Below, in pieces: positions 1-6,946 of a stretch of 33,157 nt of DNA. Made by a program: the position numbers and the translations under genes. Origin of the DNA: an uncultured Actinomycetes bacterium (GTDB lineage: Bacteria; Actinomycetota; Actinomycetes; Mycobacteriales; Mycobacteriaceae). Numbering within the stretch: position 1 is the first letter of the stretch; each line of letters begins with the position of its first letter. A model generated the notes under the pieces. That model saw nothing but the letters and a program-made list of their open reading frames with translations. It did no database searches and had not been told where the DNA came from. The stretch is taken from the NCBI GenBank assembly GCA_903877095.1, contig CAIRCP010000142.1, forward strand, positions 1 to 33,157. Direction: 5' to 3'.

Positions 1-255
1 AATCAACTTCGAAGGGGCAGCGACCTGACACACGATCCCGGCCGTCTCCAACGCCCGCGCCAGACCGAACCCGGTCGGGCCGGCCTCATAGGTCACCATC
101 ACCGGACCCGGCAGGCCCTCGATCCAGTTCAGGATCTCACGGTGATCCGGGCTCAACCGCCGCTCGGTGACCTCACCGGTTTCCCGGTCCAACCCGCACG
201 CAACGACCGAACGCGCATGCACATCCAAACCAACACTCGTACGCTGAGCTACCAC
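1..255 (-). CDS. IS110-family transposase, N-terminal part (cut by window edge)
   Basis: Reading the minus strand from GTG at 255 gives 85 codons with no stop before the window edge. The N-terminus contains GLDVH (Asp at residue 11) followed by a VTYEAGPTGFGLAR-type motif, the start of the RuvC-like DEDD domain of IS110-family transposases. A strong ribosome site, AGGAGG (261-266), lies five bases before the GTG and fixes the start. The catalytic C-terminal half lies outside the window, so intactness cannot be judged. The element sits just past the stop of the DUF58 gene. The family identification is confident; the subgroup is not determined. Confidence 0.85.
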   Translation of the reverse strand, partial: MVAQRTSVGLDVHARSVVACGLDRETGEVTERRLSPDHREILNWIEGLPGPVMVTYEAGPTGFGLARALETAGIVCQVAAPSKLI

Positions 256-337
256 TGGGGCCTCCTACATCTGTGGCTCTACCGGCCAGGACCCAATTCC
301 TGTCGGCAACCCACGTTCACATGCAGTGAGGCCCCAG
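255..337 (-). other. Structured leader upstream of IS110 transposase (candidate bridge-RNA or regulatory fold)
   Basis: A perfect 10-bp inverted repeat, CTGGGGCCTC (255-264) and GAGGCCCCAG (328-337), encloses a second hairpin, CAGGA-N6-TCCTG (287-302), placed almost centrally. In the minus-strand transcript the outer stem overlaps the AGGAGG ribosome site and the first base of the GTG. IS110 elements are known to encode a bridge RNA in the non-coding end next to the transposase gene, so this could be part of one. It could equally be a stem that limits transposase translation. The exact element end was not located. Confidence 0.4.
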
Positions 338-351
338 CCTCCCCATACGGT

Positions 352-1674
352 CTAAAGCCGGCCGCTGGCCTTCATCGCCAGATACCGGTCCGCCAGCGCC
401 GGCGCCAGATCCAGCGGCGCTGCGTCCACCACGTCCGCTCCGGCGGCGCGCAACGCGGCGGCAGCAGCACGCCGATCGCCGCGGGCCCGTTCGGCGGCGG
501 CGGCGTCGTACACCTGCGCGGCATCGGCCCGACCAGCCGCGAGTTCTTCGATCCGGGGGTCGGCGACAGCGGCCACGATGACCTGGTGGCGTGCCGTGAG
601 CTGAGCCAGCACCGGCATGAGTCCCTCGTCGAGTGCCGAGGGATTGAGGTCGGTGAGCAGCACCACCAGGGCACGCCGCCGCACCCGCCGCCGGATCGCC
701 GCAACCATGCCGGCCGCATCTGACTCCACGAGCGCAGGCTCCAGTGGTGCCATCGCCTCGACCAGTTGCGCCAGTAACTCGGTGCGGCGGGCGCCGACGA
801 CCGCGGCCCGGGTCACCCGGTCGTGGGCCAGGAAATCCACGTGGTCGCCGGCCCGCGAGGCCAGCGCCGCCAGCAGCAGTGCCGCGTCGAGCGACCAGTC
901 CAACCGGGGCCAACCGCCCGGGTCGAGGGCGGTGGGATCCACACCCACCCGGCCGGCTGAGGTGCGTCCGGTGTCGACGACGATCACCACCCGCCGGTCG
1001 CGCTCCGGTCGCCAGGTCCGCACCACCACATCGGACCGACGGGCGGTCGCCCGCCAGTCGATAGCGCGGACGTCGTCTCCGGCGACGTACTCGCGCAGCG
1101 AGTCGAATTCGGTTCCCTGCCCGCGGATGAGGACCGGGATCTGGCCGTCGATCCCCCGCAACCGGGCCAGCCGCGACGGCAGATGCTTGCGAGACAGGAA
1201 CGGGGGTAACACCCGGACGGTGCCCGGGACGCTCACGCTGCGCTGCCGGCCGGCCAATCCCAGCGGCCCGATCGCCCGAACAGCCACCGTCGAGCACTGC
1301 AGGTCACCGCGCCGCACCGGATGTAGTCGAGTGCTCAGCGTCACCGAAGCCTTTGGGCGGCAGTCGAATTCGTGCACCCGCGGAGTGGCGACCGCGCTGG
1401 GCGGCCAGGCGTCGCGCAGCGCCCCCCGAACCCGCCGTGAACCGTCGTTGGTGACGTGGAGGACCGTGGTCACCGTTTCGCCGAGCCGGGTGGACAGCGG
1501 GCCGGAGCGACTCAGGCGCAAGCTGGTCAACCGGCCGGCGAGGGCGAGGTCCAGTCCGACGGCCAACGCAAGGACCGCAAGGCAGACCGCGAATACCGTT
1601 GCCGGTGAACCGGCTACGGCAATCGGCAGGACGGCGGTCAAGGCGAGCGCCGCCACGCGCCCGGTGAGGACCAC
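352..1674 (-). CDS. DUF58 domain protein (Rv3693-like)
   Basis: 440 aa. Two hydrophobic N-terminal segments (about residues 6-20 and 25-45) are followed by a beta-rich region and then the DUF58 signature around residues 188-225 (TEFDSLREYVAGDD, IDWRATARR). A VWA-like segment begins with VVIVVDTGRTS near residue 230; the MIDAS-type DxSxS is degenerate (DTGRTS). DUF58 proteins are regularly encoded next to MoxR AAA ATPases and are thought to be their partners in assembling or activating complexes, probably at the membrane here. The GTG start overlaps the moxR stop by one base, so it is the last gene of the operon. The C-terminus appears natural and is not cut by the nearby IS110 element. Confidence 0.9.
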   Translation of the reverse strand: MVLTGRVAALALTAVLPIAVAGSPATVFAVCLAVLALAVGLDLALAGRLTSLRLSRSGPLSTRLGETVTTVLHVTNDGSRRVRGALRDAWPPSAVATPRVHEFDCRPKASVTLSTRLHPVRRGDLQCSTVAVRAIGPLGLAGRQRSVSVPGTVRVLPPFLSRKHLPSRLARLRGIDGQIPVLIRGQGTEFDSLREYVAGDDVRAIDWRATARRSDVVVRTWRPERDRRVVIVVDTGRTSAGRVGVDPTALDPGGWPRLDWSLDAALLLAALASRAGDHVDFLAHDRVTRAAVVGARRTELLAQLVEAMAPLEPALVESDAAGMVAAIRRRVRRRALVVLLTDLNPSALDEGLMPVLAQLTARHQVIVAAVADPRIEELAAGRADAAQVYDAAAAERARGDRRAAAAALRAAGADVVDAAPLDLAPALADRYLAMKASGRL

Positions 1675-2651
1675 TACTGCGGGACCGGGACCGCGGACAG
1701 GATGCCGTCCAGCACGCCGTCGGGCGTCGCCCCTTCGAGTTCGGCTTCCGGCCGCAGCGCGACGCGGTGCCGCAGGGTCGGCCGGGCCATCGCTTTGACG
1801 TCGTCGGGCGTGACGTAGCCGCGCCCGGTCAACCAGGCCCAGGCCCGCGCCGTGGACAGCAGTGCTGTCGCGCCCCGCGGGGACACGCCCAGTTGCAGCG
1901 ACGGTGAATTCCGGGTGGCGGTGACGAGGTCGACGATGTACACCAGCACCTCGTCGGCGACCAGCATCCGCTGCACGGCGCGGCGGCCGGCCTCCAGTTC
2001 GGCCGGCCCCGCGACCGGCCGGATCGCGTCCAGGTTGCGGGGGTCGAACCCGTGGGCGTGCCGGCCGAGAATGGCGATCTCCTGATCGCGGCTGGGCAGC
2101 GGCACATTGAGTTTGAGCAGGAAGCGGTCCAGTTGCGCCTCGGGAAGCTGGTAGGTGCCCTCGTACTCGATGGGGTTCTGGGTGGCGGCCACGATGAACG
2201 GATCCGGCAGCGGCCGGGGTTGGCCGTCGACGCTGACCTGACGTTCCTCCATCGCCTCCAGCAGCGCGGCCTGGGTTTTCGGGGGTGTCCGGTTGATCTC
2301 GTCGGCGAGCATCAGATTGGTGAACACCGGACCCGTGCGGAAGGCGAACGCCGCGGTTCGGGCGTCGTACACGAGCGAGCCGGTGATGTCGCCGGGCATC
2401 AGGTCGGGGGTGAACTGCACCCGGGTGAAGTCGAGGTGCAGGGCTGCGGCCAGAGCGCGGACCAACAGCGTCTTGGCCACTCCCGGAACACCTTCCAGCA
2501 GGACATGGCCGCGACAGAGCAGAGCGATCATCAGACCGCTGACCACTGCATCCTGGCCGACCACGGCTTTGGCGATCTCGTTGCGCACGGCCAGCAACGC
2601 CGCCCGGGCGCCGTCGCCCTCAGTGGCTTCCGTGGGGAGGGTTCCGGTCAC
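1674..2651 (-). CDS. moxR2: MoxR-family AAA+ ATPase (Rv3692/MoxR2-like)
   Basis: 325 aa, normal for the family. Walker A is GVPGVAKT at residues 54-61; Walker B is LMLADEIN at about 113-120, followed by the RTPPKTQAALLEAMEE stretch characteristic of MoxR proteins. The C-terminal lid contains SPRGATALL. MoxR ATPases are chaperone-like and act with VWA/DUF58 proteins, here the DUF58 protein just downstream. The GTG start overlaps the stop of the DUF4350 gene (GTGA, 4 nt), indicating translational coupling. The name moxR2 rests on the matching position in M. tuberculosis; the family assignment itself is secure. Confidence 0.93.
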   Translation of the reverse strand: MTGTLPTEATEGDGARAALLAVRNEIAKAVVGQDAVVSGLMIALLCRGHVLLEGVPGVAKTLLVRALAAALHLDFTRVQFTPDLMPGDITGSLVYDARTAAFAFRTGPVFTNLMLADEINRTPPKTQAALLEAMEERQVSVDGQPRPLPDPFIVAATQNPIEYEGTYQLPEAQLDRFLLKLNVPLPSRDQEIAILGRHAHGFDPRNLDAIRPVAGPAELEAGRRAVQRMLVADEVLVYIVDLVTATRNSPSLQLGVSPRGATALLSTARAWAWLTGRGYVTPDDVKAMARPTLRHRVALRPEAELEGATPDGVLDGILSAVPVPQ

Positions 2652-3760
2652 GACTGGTTGACCTGCCTTTCGATGTCGTCGACGGCCTGCGCCATCTGCA
2701 GCAACTCGGAGTCCGTGGCCGGGGGCGGGCCGAACAAGACGCGATGGACGGTTCGCTCGTCACCGCGGCAGCGCGTTGCCACCGCGGCGACCACCGCCTC
2801 GTCGGATGCGCCGGTGCCCAGGCCGAGCCGGGGGGTCAGGCGCTGCAGGGCCGCGGTCCGCAGAGCGGCCGACGCCTGTCCGCGGGCGCGGGTGGAACGG
2901 TACAGCCGGGCCCGGCCCTCAGCGGTCTCGGAAGCCCGCACCACCACCGGAAGATACTCGGCCACCAGAGGTCCCAGCCGCCGGCCCTGCCACACCGCGA
3001 GCAATGCCACGACCACGCACATCTGCGCGACCACCCAGATGAAAGGGTCCGGGATCAGGTCGGTAATGGTCGCGCCCGCGGTGGCGTCGCCCAGCACGCG
3101 TTGCGGCGCGAACCAGATCAGCCGGTCGTGCGCGCCAGCGAGGTTCATTGCCAGCGCGGCGTTGCCGTCTTTGAGCAGACCCGCGTTCGTCATGAAATCG
3201 GAGCTGCCGACCACGGTGATGGTTCGGCCGCCGTCGTCGTAGCGCACCAGGGCGCCGCCGTAACACCGCGTCAGCGGCGCATTGTCAGCCCGGTCGTACG
3301 CAGCGGACCCGTCCAGCCGGGCTGTGCCGACCCGATCCGCTTCACGCAGTGCGCAATTCGGTTCGTCATCGGGCTTCCCGTCGCCGAGCACCCGGATGCC
3401 GGGCGCCAGCGCCTCGCGGGCCGCCACGGTGGGCTCGACGACGAGCCGGTCACCGGGAACGGCGGCAAGCCGGCGCAGCAGGCCGTCGCCCCGGGTGTTG
3501 TGGGTCTGGGCCACCAGCACCAGGGTGCCCGGGCGGGCGGCGCGTTCCACGTCCTGCACCGAGTCGGCGACCACCACTTCCACCCCGCGATCGCGGACAA
3601 GGGTGACCAGGGCGTGGGCGCCGGTCGGGGAGGTGGCGCGGGGATCCATCCGCCCGCCGAGACGCGGGGTGGTCAGCCAGGCGCTCACCGCGGCGAAGAT
3701 GGTGATGGCGACCAGTCCGATCAGCACCCAGCGGGCTGCACGCCAGCGCTGCCTGATCAC
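2648..3760 (-). CDS. DUF4350 membrane protein (Rv3691-like)
   Basis: 370 aa from the GTG at 3760, which overlaps the stop of the preceding DUF4129 gene (GTGA). An open frame continues further 5' on this strand but runs through the DUF4129 gene in another frame, so it is not coding there. A transmembrane helix lies at about residues 10-30, a long extracytoplasmic or cytoplasmic domain follows (including a VVGSSDFMTN segment), and a second helix lies near 245-265 (FIWVVAQMCVVVALLAVW). DUF4350 proteins occur in MoxR operons and are predicted to form part of the same membrane complex; no biochemical activity can be read from the sequence. Confidence 0.88.
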   Translation of the reverse strand: MIRQRWRAARWVLIGLVAITIFAAVSAWLTTPRLGGRMDPRATSPTGAHALVTLVRDRGVEVVVADSVQDVERAARPGTLVLVAQTHNTRGDGLLRRLAAVPGDRLVVEPTVAAREALAPGIRVLGDGKPDDEPNCALREADRVGTARLDGSAAYDRADNAPLTRCYGGALVRYDDGGRTITVVGSSDFMTNAGLLKDGNAALAMNLAGAHDRLIWFAPQRVLGDATAGATITDLIPDPFIWVVAQMCVVVALLAVWQGRRLGPLVAEYLPVVVRASETAEGRARLYRSTRARGQASAALRTAALQRLTPRLGLGTGASDEAVVAAVATRCRGDERTVHRVLFGPPPATDSELLQMAQAVDDIERQVNQS

Positions 3761-4368
3761 CGGGGGCCGGCCGCCGGTGTTGCCGCGATCGTGCGCAGCC
3801 GGTCGTCCACGGCCGCGACGAGACGGTAGTCCGCTTCGGAACCGGGCTGATCGCCGTAGGTCACGTCGTTGAAAACGCTTGCCGCCGTGTCGATCTCTGC
3901 TGCGATGTCCGGTACCGCCGCCCCGGCGTCGCGGGCGAGTTCGCCGGCCGTGCGGCCGGGGACCACGGTGAGGACACCGTCTTCCTCGAGGTGTCGGCCG
4001 ATAGCCCGGACCCGGTGGCGGATCGCGCCGCCCCAGTCGCTGCGGGCGGCGGCGCGTTCGGCCCGCAAACGGTGGTCGGCCGCAGTCTGGGTGCCGCTGC
4101 CGTACAACCCGGCGGCACCGCCCCGGCCCATGGTGCGGCGCGCCACCCGAACCGCGGCGACCAACGCCGCTGCCGCCAGTCCTGCCACTACCACCAGGGC
4201 CAGCCATCCGCCGGGCAGATCCGAGGCACCGGCCAACAGCCTGTGCAGCAACTCGTTGAACCACTCGGCGATCCGGCCGGTCAGTGAGGCTTTTGGATAG
4301 ATCGGCTTGGCCAACTCGCCTGCGGCGGCGTCGTGGGCGGTTTGGCTGTCGATGTCGATCGTCGGCAT
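3757..4368 (-). CDS. DUF4129 membrane protein (Rv3690-like)
   Basis: 203 aa from ATG 4368, preceded by a GAGG element about six bases upstream; an in-frame ATG at 4392 would overlap the upstream gene by 16 nt and is less likely. One clear transmembrane segment lies at about residues 54-74 (GGWLALVVVAGLAAAALVAA). The C-terminal part has the DUF4129 pattern: an RGWDxAI-like helix, VPGRTAGELARDAG, then a VFNDVTYG segment. It is an operon member of the MoxR/DUF58 set and probably a structural part of the same envelope complex. Function unknown. Confidence 0.87.
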   Translation of the reverse strand: MPTIDIDSQTAHDAAAGELAKPIYPKASLTGRIAEWFNELLHRLLAGASDLPGGWLALVVVAGLAAAALVAAVRVARRTMGRGGAAGLYGSGTQTAADHRLRAERAAARSDWGGAIRHRVRAIGRHLEEDGVLTVVPGRTAGELARDAGAAVPDIAAEIDTAASVFNDVTYGDQPGSEADYRLVAAVDDRLRTIAATPAAGPR

Positions 4369-4376
4369 TCGCTGCC

Positions 4377-5471
4377 TCAGCGGCCCAGCCATAGGGTGTC
4401 TGCGTCGGCCGACCCCGGAGCCATCAGGGTGAAATCGAAAGCCTCCGAGCGGATTCGCGCATCGACATAGAGCAGGTTGATCACGCCGGCCAGGAAAGGG
4501 GTGGTGATGATTTGGCTGATCGCCTGGCCGATGGTCGCCACCATGGTCCCGCCGATGGTCGGCGTCTGATGCCGCGCGCCGAGCGTAATCACGCTGCCGG
4601 CGATGTTGAACGGCATCGAGATCGCGCCGGCGACGAATCCGACGACGACACCGGCCAGCAGCAGAATGCCCAAAATGCGCCAGAACCGGCCCCGCACCAA
4701 AGCCAGTGACCTACGAATAGCATCGGGAACGCTCTTGCGCTCCAGCACTATTGCCGCTGGAGCTAGCAACAGCGAGGTGCCCAGATAGGCGAGCGCGGCG
4801 ATGGTCAGCAGCACCAGCGGTATGCCGATCAGCGTCGCGATCACCCCCCCGCCGGCGTGTGCGATGCCGATGATGGCCCCGGTGACCGCCACAACGACGA
4901 CTGCGACGGCAACGATTTCCAGCAGGGTGAGTCCGATCAGGGCGGCCATCCGGGGGCGGACCCGCTGCCAGGCCTGCGCCGCGGTGATCGGCGATCCGAG
5001 CACCGATCGCGCGACGAGGACCGTCAGCATGCCGGACAGTAGGACGGTGGCGATCAGGGACGCCAGACCGCCAATCACCGCGCTCGCCGCCGCCTGGAGC
5101 GTGCCGTCGGTGGTCGACATGAGCAACGTCACGACGAAGCCGATAATCGTGGTGATGAGGATGATGACGGTCGTCAGGCCCAGTGTCGGCTTGGGATTGG
5201 CGCGCACGTAGGCGACGGCGCCGTTGAAGATGTCCGTCAGCGTCAGCGGACGCAACGGAATCACCCCGGGTTTCCAGGCGGGGTAGCCGGGCACCGGCGG
5301 ATATCCCGGTGCCGGATATCCCGGTGGCGGGTAGCCGGGCGGCGGATAACCCGGATAACCCGGATAACCCGGTGGGGGGTAGTTGACCGGCGGTGGCGGT
5401 GGATACGGCTGTCCGTACGGCGACGGCGGTCCGGGTTGCTGGCCAGGCCAACCGGGCGGCGGTGCCGTCAC
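4377..5471 (-). CDS. Multi-pass membrane protein with Pro/Gly/Tyr-rich N-terminus (Rv3689-like)
   Basis: 364 aa if translation starts at GTG 5471; a TTG at 5528 would add 19 residues. The first ~80 residues are low-complexity PPPGYP/PGYPGYP repeats, typical of a cytoplasmic disordered tail in mycobacterial membrane proteins. The rest has about six transmembrane stretches, beginning with LTLTDIFNGAVAYVRANPKP before the first helix. It resembles the glycerophosphodiester phosphodiesterase membrane-domain-like proteins found in actinobacteria. It is first gene of the MoxR/DUF58 operon, with 8 nt to DUF4129. The start is uncertain because a short upstream frame ends exactly on the GTG. No enzymatic motif is seen. 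Confidence 0.82.
   Translation of the reverse strand: MTAPPPGWPGQQPGPPSPYGQPYPPPPPVNYPPPGYPGYPGYPPPGYPPPGYPAPGYPPVPGYPAWKPGVIPLRPLTLTDIFNGAVAYVRANPKPTLGLTTVIILITTIIGFVVTLLMSTTDGTLQAAASAVIGGLASLIATVLLSGMLTVLVARSVLGSPITAAQAWQRVRPRMAALIGLTLLEIVAVAVVVVAVTGAIIGIAHAGGGVIATLIGIPLVLLTIAALAYLGTSLLLAPAAIVLERKSVPDAIRRSLALVRGRFWRILGILLLAGVVVGFVAGAISMPFNIAGSVITLGARHQTPTIGGTMVATIGQAISQIITTPFLAGVINLLYVDARIRSEAFDFTLMAPGSADADTLWLGR
5281..5380. repeat. Short tandem repeats encoding PGY/GYP units
   Basis: Degenerate 9- to 15-bp repeats lie inside the 5' end of the membrane protein gene, including three consecutive GGATAACCC units (5344-5370) and earlier GGATATCCC and GGGTAGCCG variants. They encode the PGYPGYP-like tail on the minus strand. 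Copy number may vary between strains by slippage without breaking the frame, since the units are multiples of three. Confidence 0.75.
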
Positions 5472-5500
5472 CGGCCGGGAATCCGGCGGTTGTCGCTCAT
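5468..5500 (-). CDS. Possible 10-codon leader peptide overlapping the membrane protein start
   Basis: ATG at 5500 opens MSDNRRIPGR and stops at TGA 5470-5468, which overlaps GTG 5471-5469 of the main gene as GTGA. An AGGATGG ribosome site lies four to ten bases before the ATG and is better than anything before the GTG or the alternative TTG. Either this is a real coupled leader frame, or the main gene truly begins at this ATG and a frame change has occurred in this repeat-poor stretch. Only comparison with relatives can decide. Confidence 0.3.
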   Translation of the reverse strand: MSDNRRIPGR

Positions 5501-5565
5501 CAGACCATCCTGTCGAGCGCCCCGGCAATTCTCAAACCATCTGTCCGGGGTGTTCGCCGCCCGCG

Positions 5566-5571
5566 TAGCGT
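5566..5571 (+). promoter_or_regulatory. Putative -10 box (leaderless) for yqeY
   Basis: TAGCGT, matching TANNNT, ends 8 nt before the ATG at 5580. No ribosome site is needed if transcription begins at or next to the start codon. No convincing -35 is seen. Confidence 0.45.
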
Positions 5572-5579
5572 AGGGCGAC

Positions 5580-6044
5580 ATGGCGGAATTGAAGGAACAG
5601 CTGCGCTCCGATCTGACCGAGGCGATGAAGAGCCAGGACAAGCTACGCACGGCGACGCTGCGCATGATGCTCGCCGCGATCCAGACCGAGGAGGTTTCGG
5701 GGAAGCAGGCCCGGGAACTCACCGACGAGGACGTGCTGAAGGTGCTGGCCCGGGAATCGAAGAAGCGCACCGAGGCCGCCGAGATCTATACCCAGAACGG
5801 CCGCGGCGAACTGGCCGCCGAGGAACATGCCGAAGGCCGGATCATCGACGAGTACCTGCCCACGCCGCTGACCGACGCCGAGGTCGCCGACGTGGTCGAC
5901 ACCGCGATCGCCCAGGTAGCCGAAGAGATCGGGGAGCGCCCCTCGGTCCGTCAGATGGGTCAGGTGATGAAGGCGGCCACCGCGATCGCGGGAGGCAAGG
6001 CCGACGGTTCCCGGCTCTCCGCGGCGGTCAAGAGCAGGCTCTGA
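5580..6044 (+). CDS. yqeY: GatB/YqeY domain protein
   Basis: 154 aa, the usual length for stand-alone YqeY. The helical N-terminal part (MAELKEQLRSDLTEAMKSQD, then LRTATLRMMLAAI) and the C-terminal RQMGQVMKA ... GSRLSAAVKSRL segment are typical. YqeY resembles the tail domain of the GatB subunit of the tRNA-dependent amidotransferase and of glutaminyl-tRNA synthetase in some bacteria, so a tRNA-binding role is inferred. It is divergent from the MoxR operon and preceded by a -10 box 8 nt upstream. Corresponds in position to Rv3688c. Confidence 0.92.
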   Translation: MAELKEQLRSDLTEAMKSQDKLRTATLRMMLAAIQTEEVSGKQARELTDEDVLKVLARESKKRTEAAEIYTQNGRGELAAEEHAEGRIIDEYLPTPLTDAEVADVVDTAIAQVAEEIGERPSVRQMGQVMKAATAIAGGKADGSRLSAAVKSRL

Positions 6045-6090
6045 ACCCACCTCTCACGCTCGGCGCTCCGGTGACTGCGACACTCGTCGC

Positions 6091-6912
6091 GTGGAGCACG
6101 AACACCTTGTAGTCAATCGGGAATGGTGGGACGACCGGGCTACCGCCCACGCGGCGTCACCGGGCTACGCGGTGGCGCGGCTGCTCGCCGATCCGGCGGC
6201 ACTGTCTGATGTAGTGCGCTTCGACCGCGACCGCCTGGGCGACCTCCACGGCGTCCGGGGCCTGCATCTCCAATGCCACATCGGCACCGACACACTGTCT
6301 CTGGCCCGCCTGGGTGCGACGATGACCGGCCTCGACTTCTCCCCGGCGGCAGTGGCCACCGCGCGCGAGATCGCCGCGACCGCCGGCCTGGCCATCGACT
6401 ACCTCCAGTCCGATGTGTATGACGCGCCAGAAGCGCTGCGCGGCAACACCTTCGAACTCGTCTACACGGGTATCGGGGCTCTGCCATGGTTGCCGAACAT
6501 CCGCCGTTGGGCTGAGGTGGTGGCGCGGCTTCTGCGGCCCGGCGGCCGGCTGTTCCTCCTAGAGGGCCACCCCGTGCTGTGGAGCGTCGACGAACAGCGC
6601 ACCGACGCAATAACTCTGGCGTACCCCTATTTCGAACACGCCGAACCGCTGAAGTTCGATGCCCCGGGCACCTACGTGCCGACCGACGCCGAGTTCGCGC
6701 ACAACGCGACGCGGGAATGGAACCGCGGGCTGGGCGAGATCGTCACCGCAATCCTGGATTCCGGGCTGCGGCTGACGATGCTCGTCGAGCACGACTCGGT
6801 GCCTTGGGAAGCGCTGCCGGGCCGGATGACCGAGCACGACGGAGAATGGCGTCTCACCGAACAGGCCGAATTGCTGCCGATGACTTACACGCTGCAAGCG
6901 GTCAAGACTTGA
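6091..6912 (+). CDS. Class I SAM-dependent methyltransferase
   Basis: 273 aa from GTG 6091. Motif I is GLHLQCHIGTDTLSLARLGA near residues 56-75 (the usual GxGxG is CHIGTD), followed by an acidic LDFSP motif and, at about 128-160, LVYTGIGALPWL ... LLRPGGRLFL (motifs IV-VI). A conserved WNRGLGEIVTAIL segment follows in the C-terminal half. The substrate cannot be deduced; similar proteins are often annotated only as class I methyltransferases. It sits 46 bp after yqeY. It is not part of the syntenic block as known in M. tuberculosis, so it is an accessory or relocated gene. Confidence 0.85.
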   Translation: MEHEHLVVNREWWDDRATAHAASPGYAVARLLADPAALSDVVRFDRDRLGDLHGVRGLHLQCHIGTDTLSLARLGATMTGLDFSPAAVATAREIAATAGLAIDYLQSDVYDAPEALRGNTFELVYTGIGALPWLPNIRRWAEVVARLLRPGGRLFLLEGHPVLWSVDEQRTDAITLAYPYFEHAEPLKFDAPGTYVPTDAEFAHNATREWNRGLGEIVTAILDSGLRLTMLVEHDSVPWEALPGRMTEHDGEWRLTEQAELLPMTYTLQAVKT

Positions 6913-6934
6913 CCGACGCCGGCGAACCTGGCGG

Positions 6935-6940
6935 TACCGT
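6935..6940 (+). promoter_or_regulatory. Putative -10 box (leaderless) for the flavoprotein gene
   Basis: TACCGT ends 6 nt before ATG 6947 in the 34-bp gap after the methyltransferase. It fits TANNNT and suggests the flavoprotein gene has its own leaderless promoter. Confidence 0.42.
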
Positions 6941-6946
6941 AGCGGC

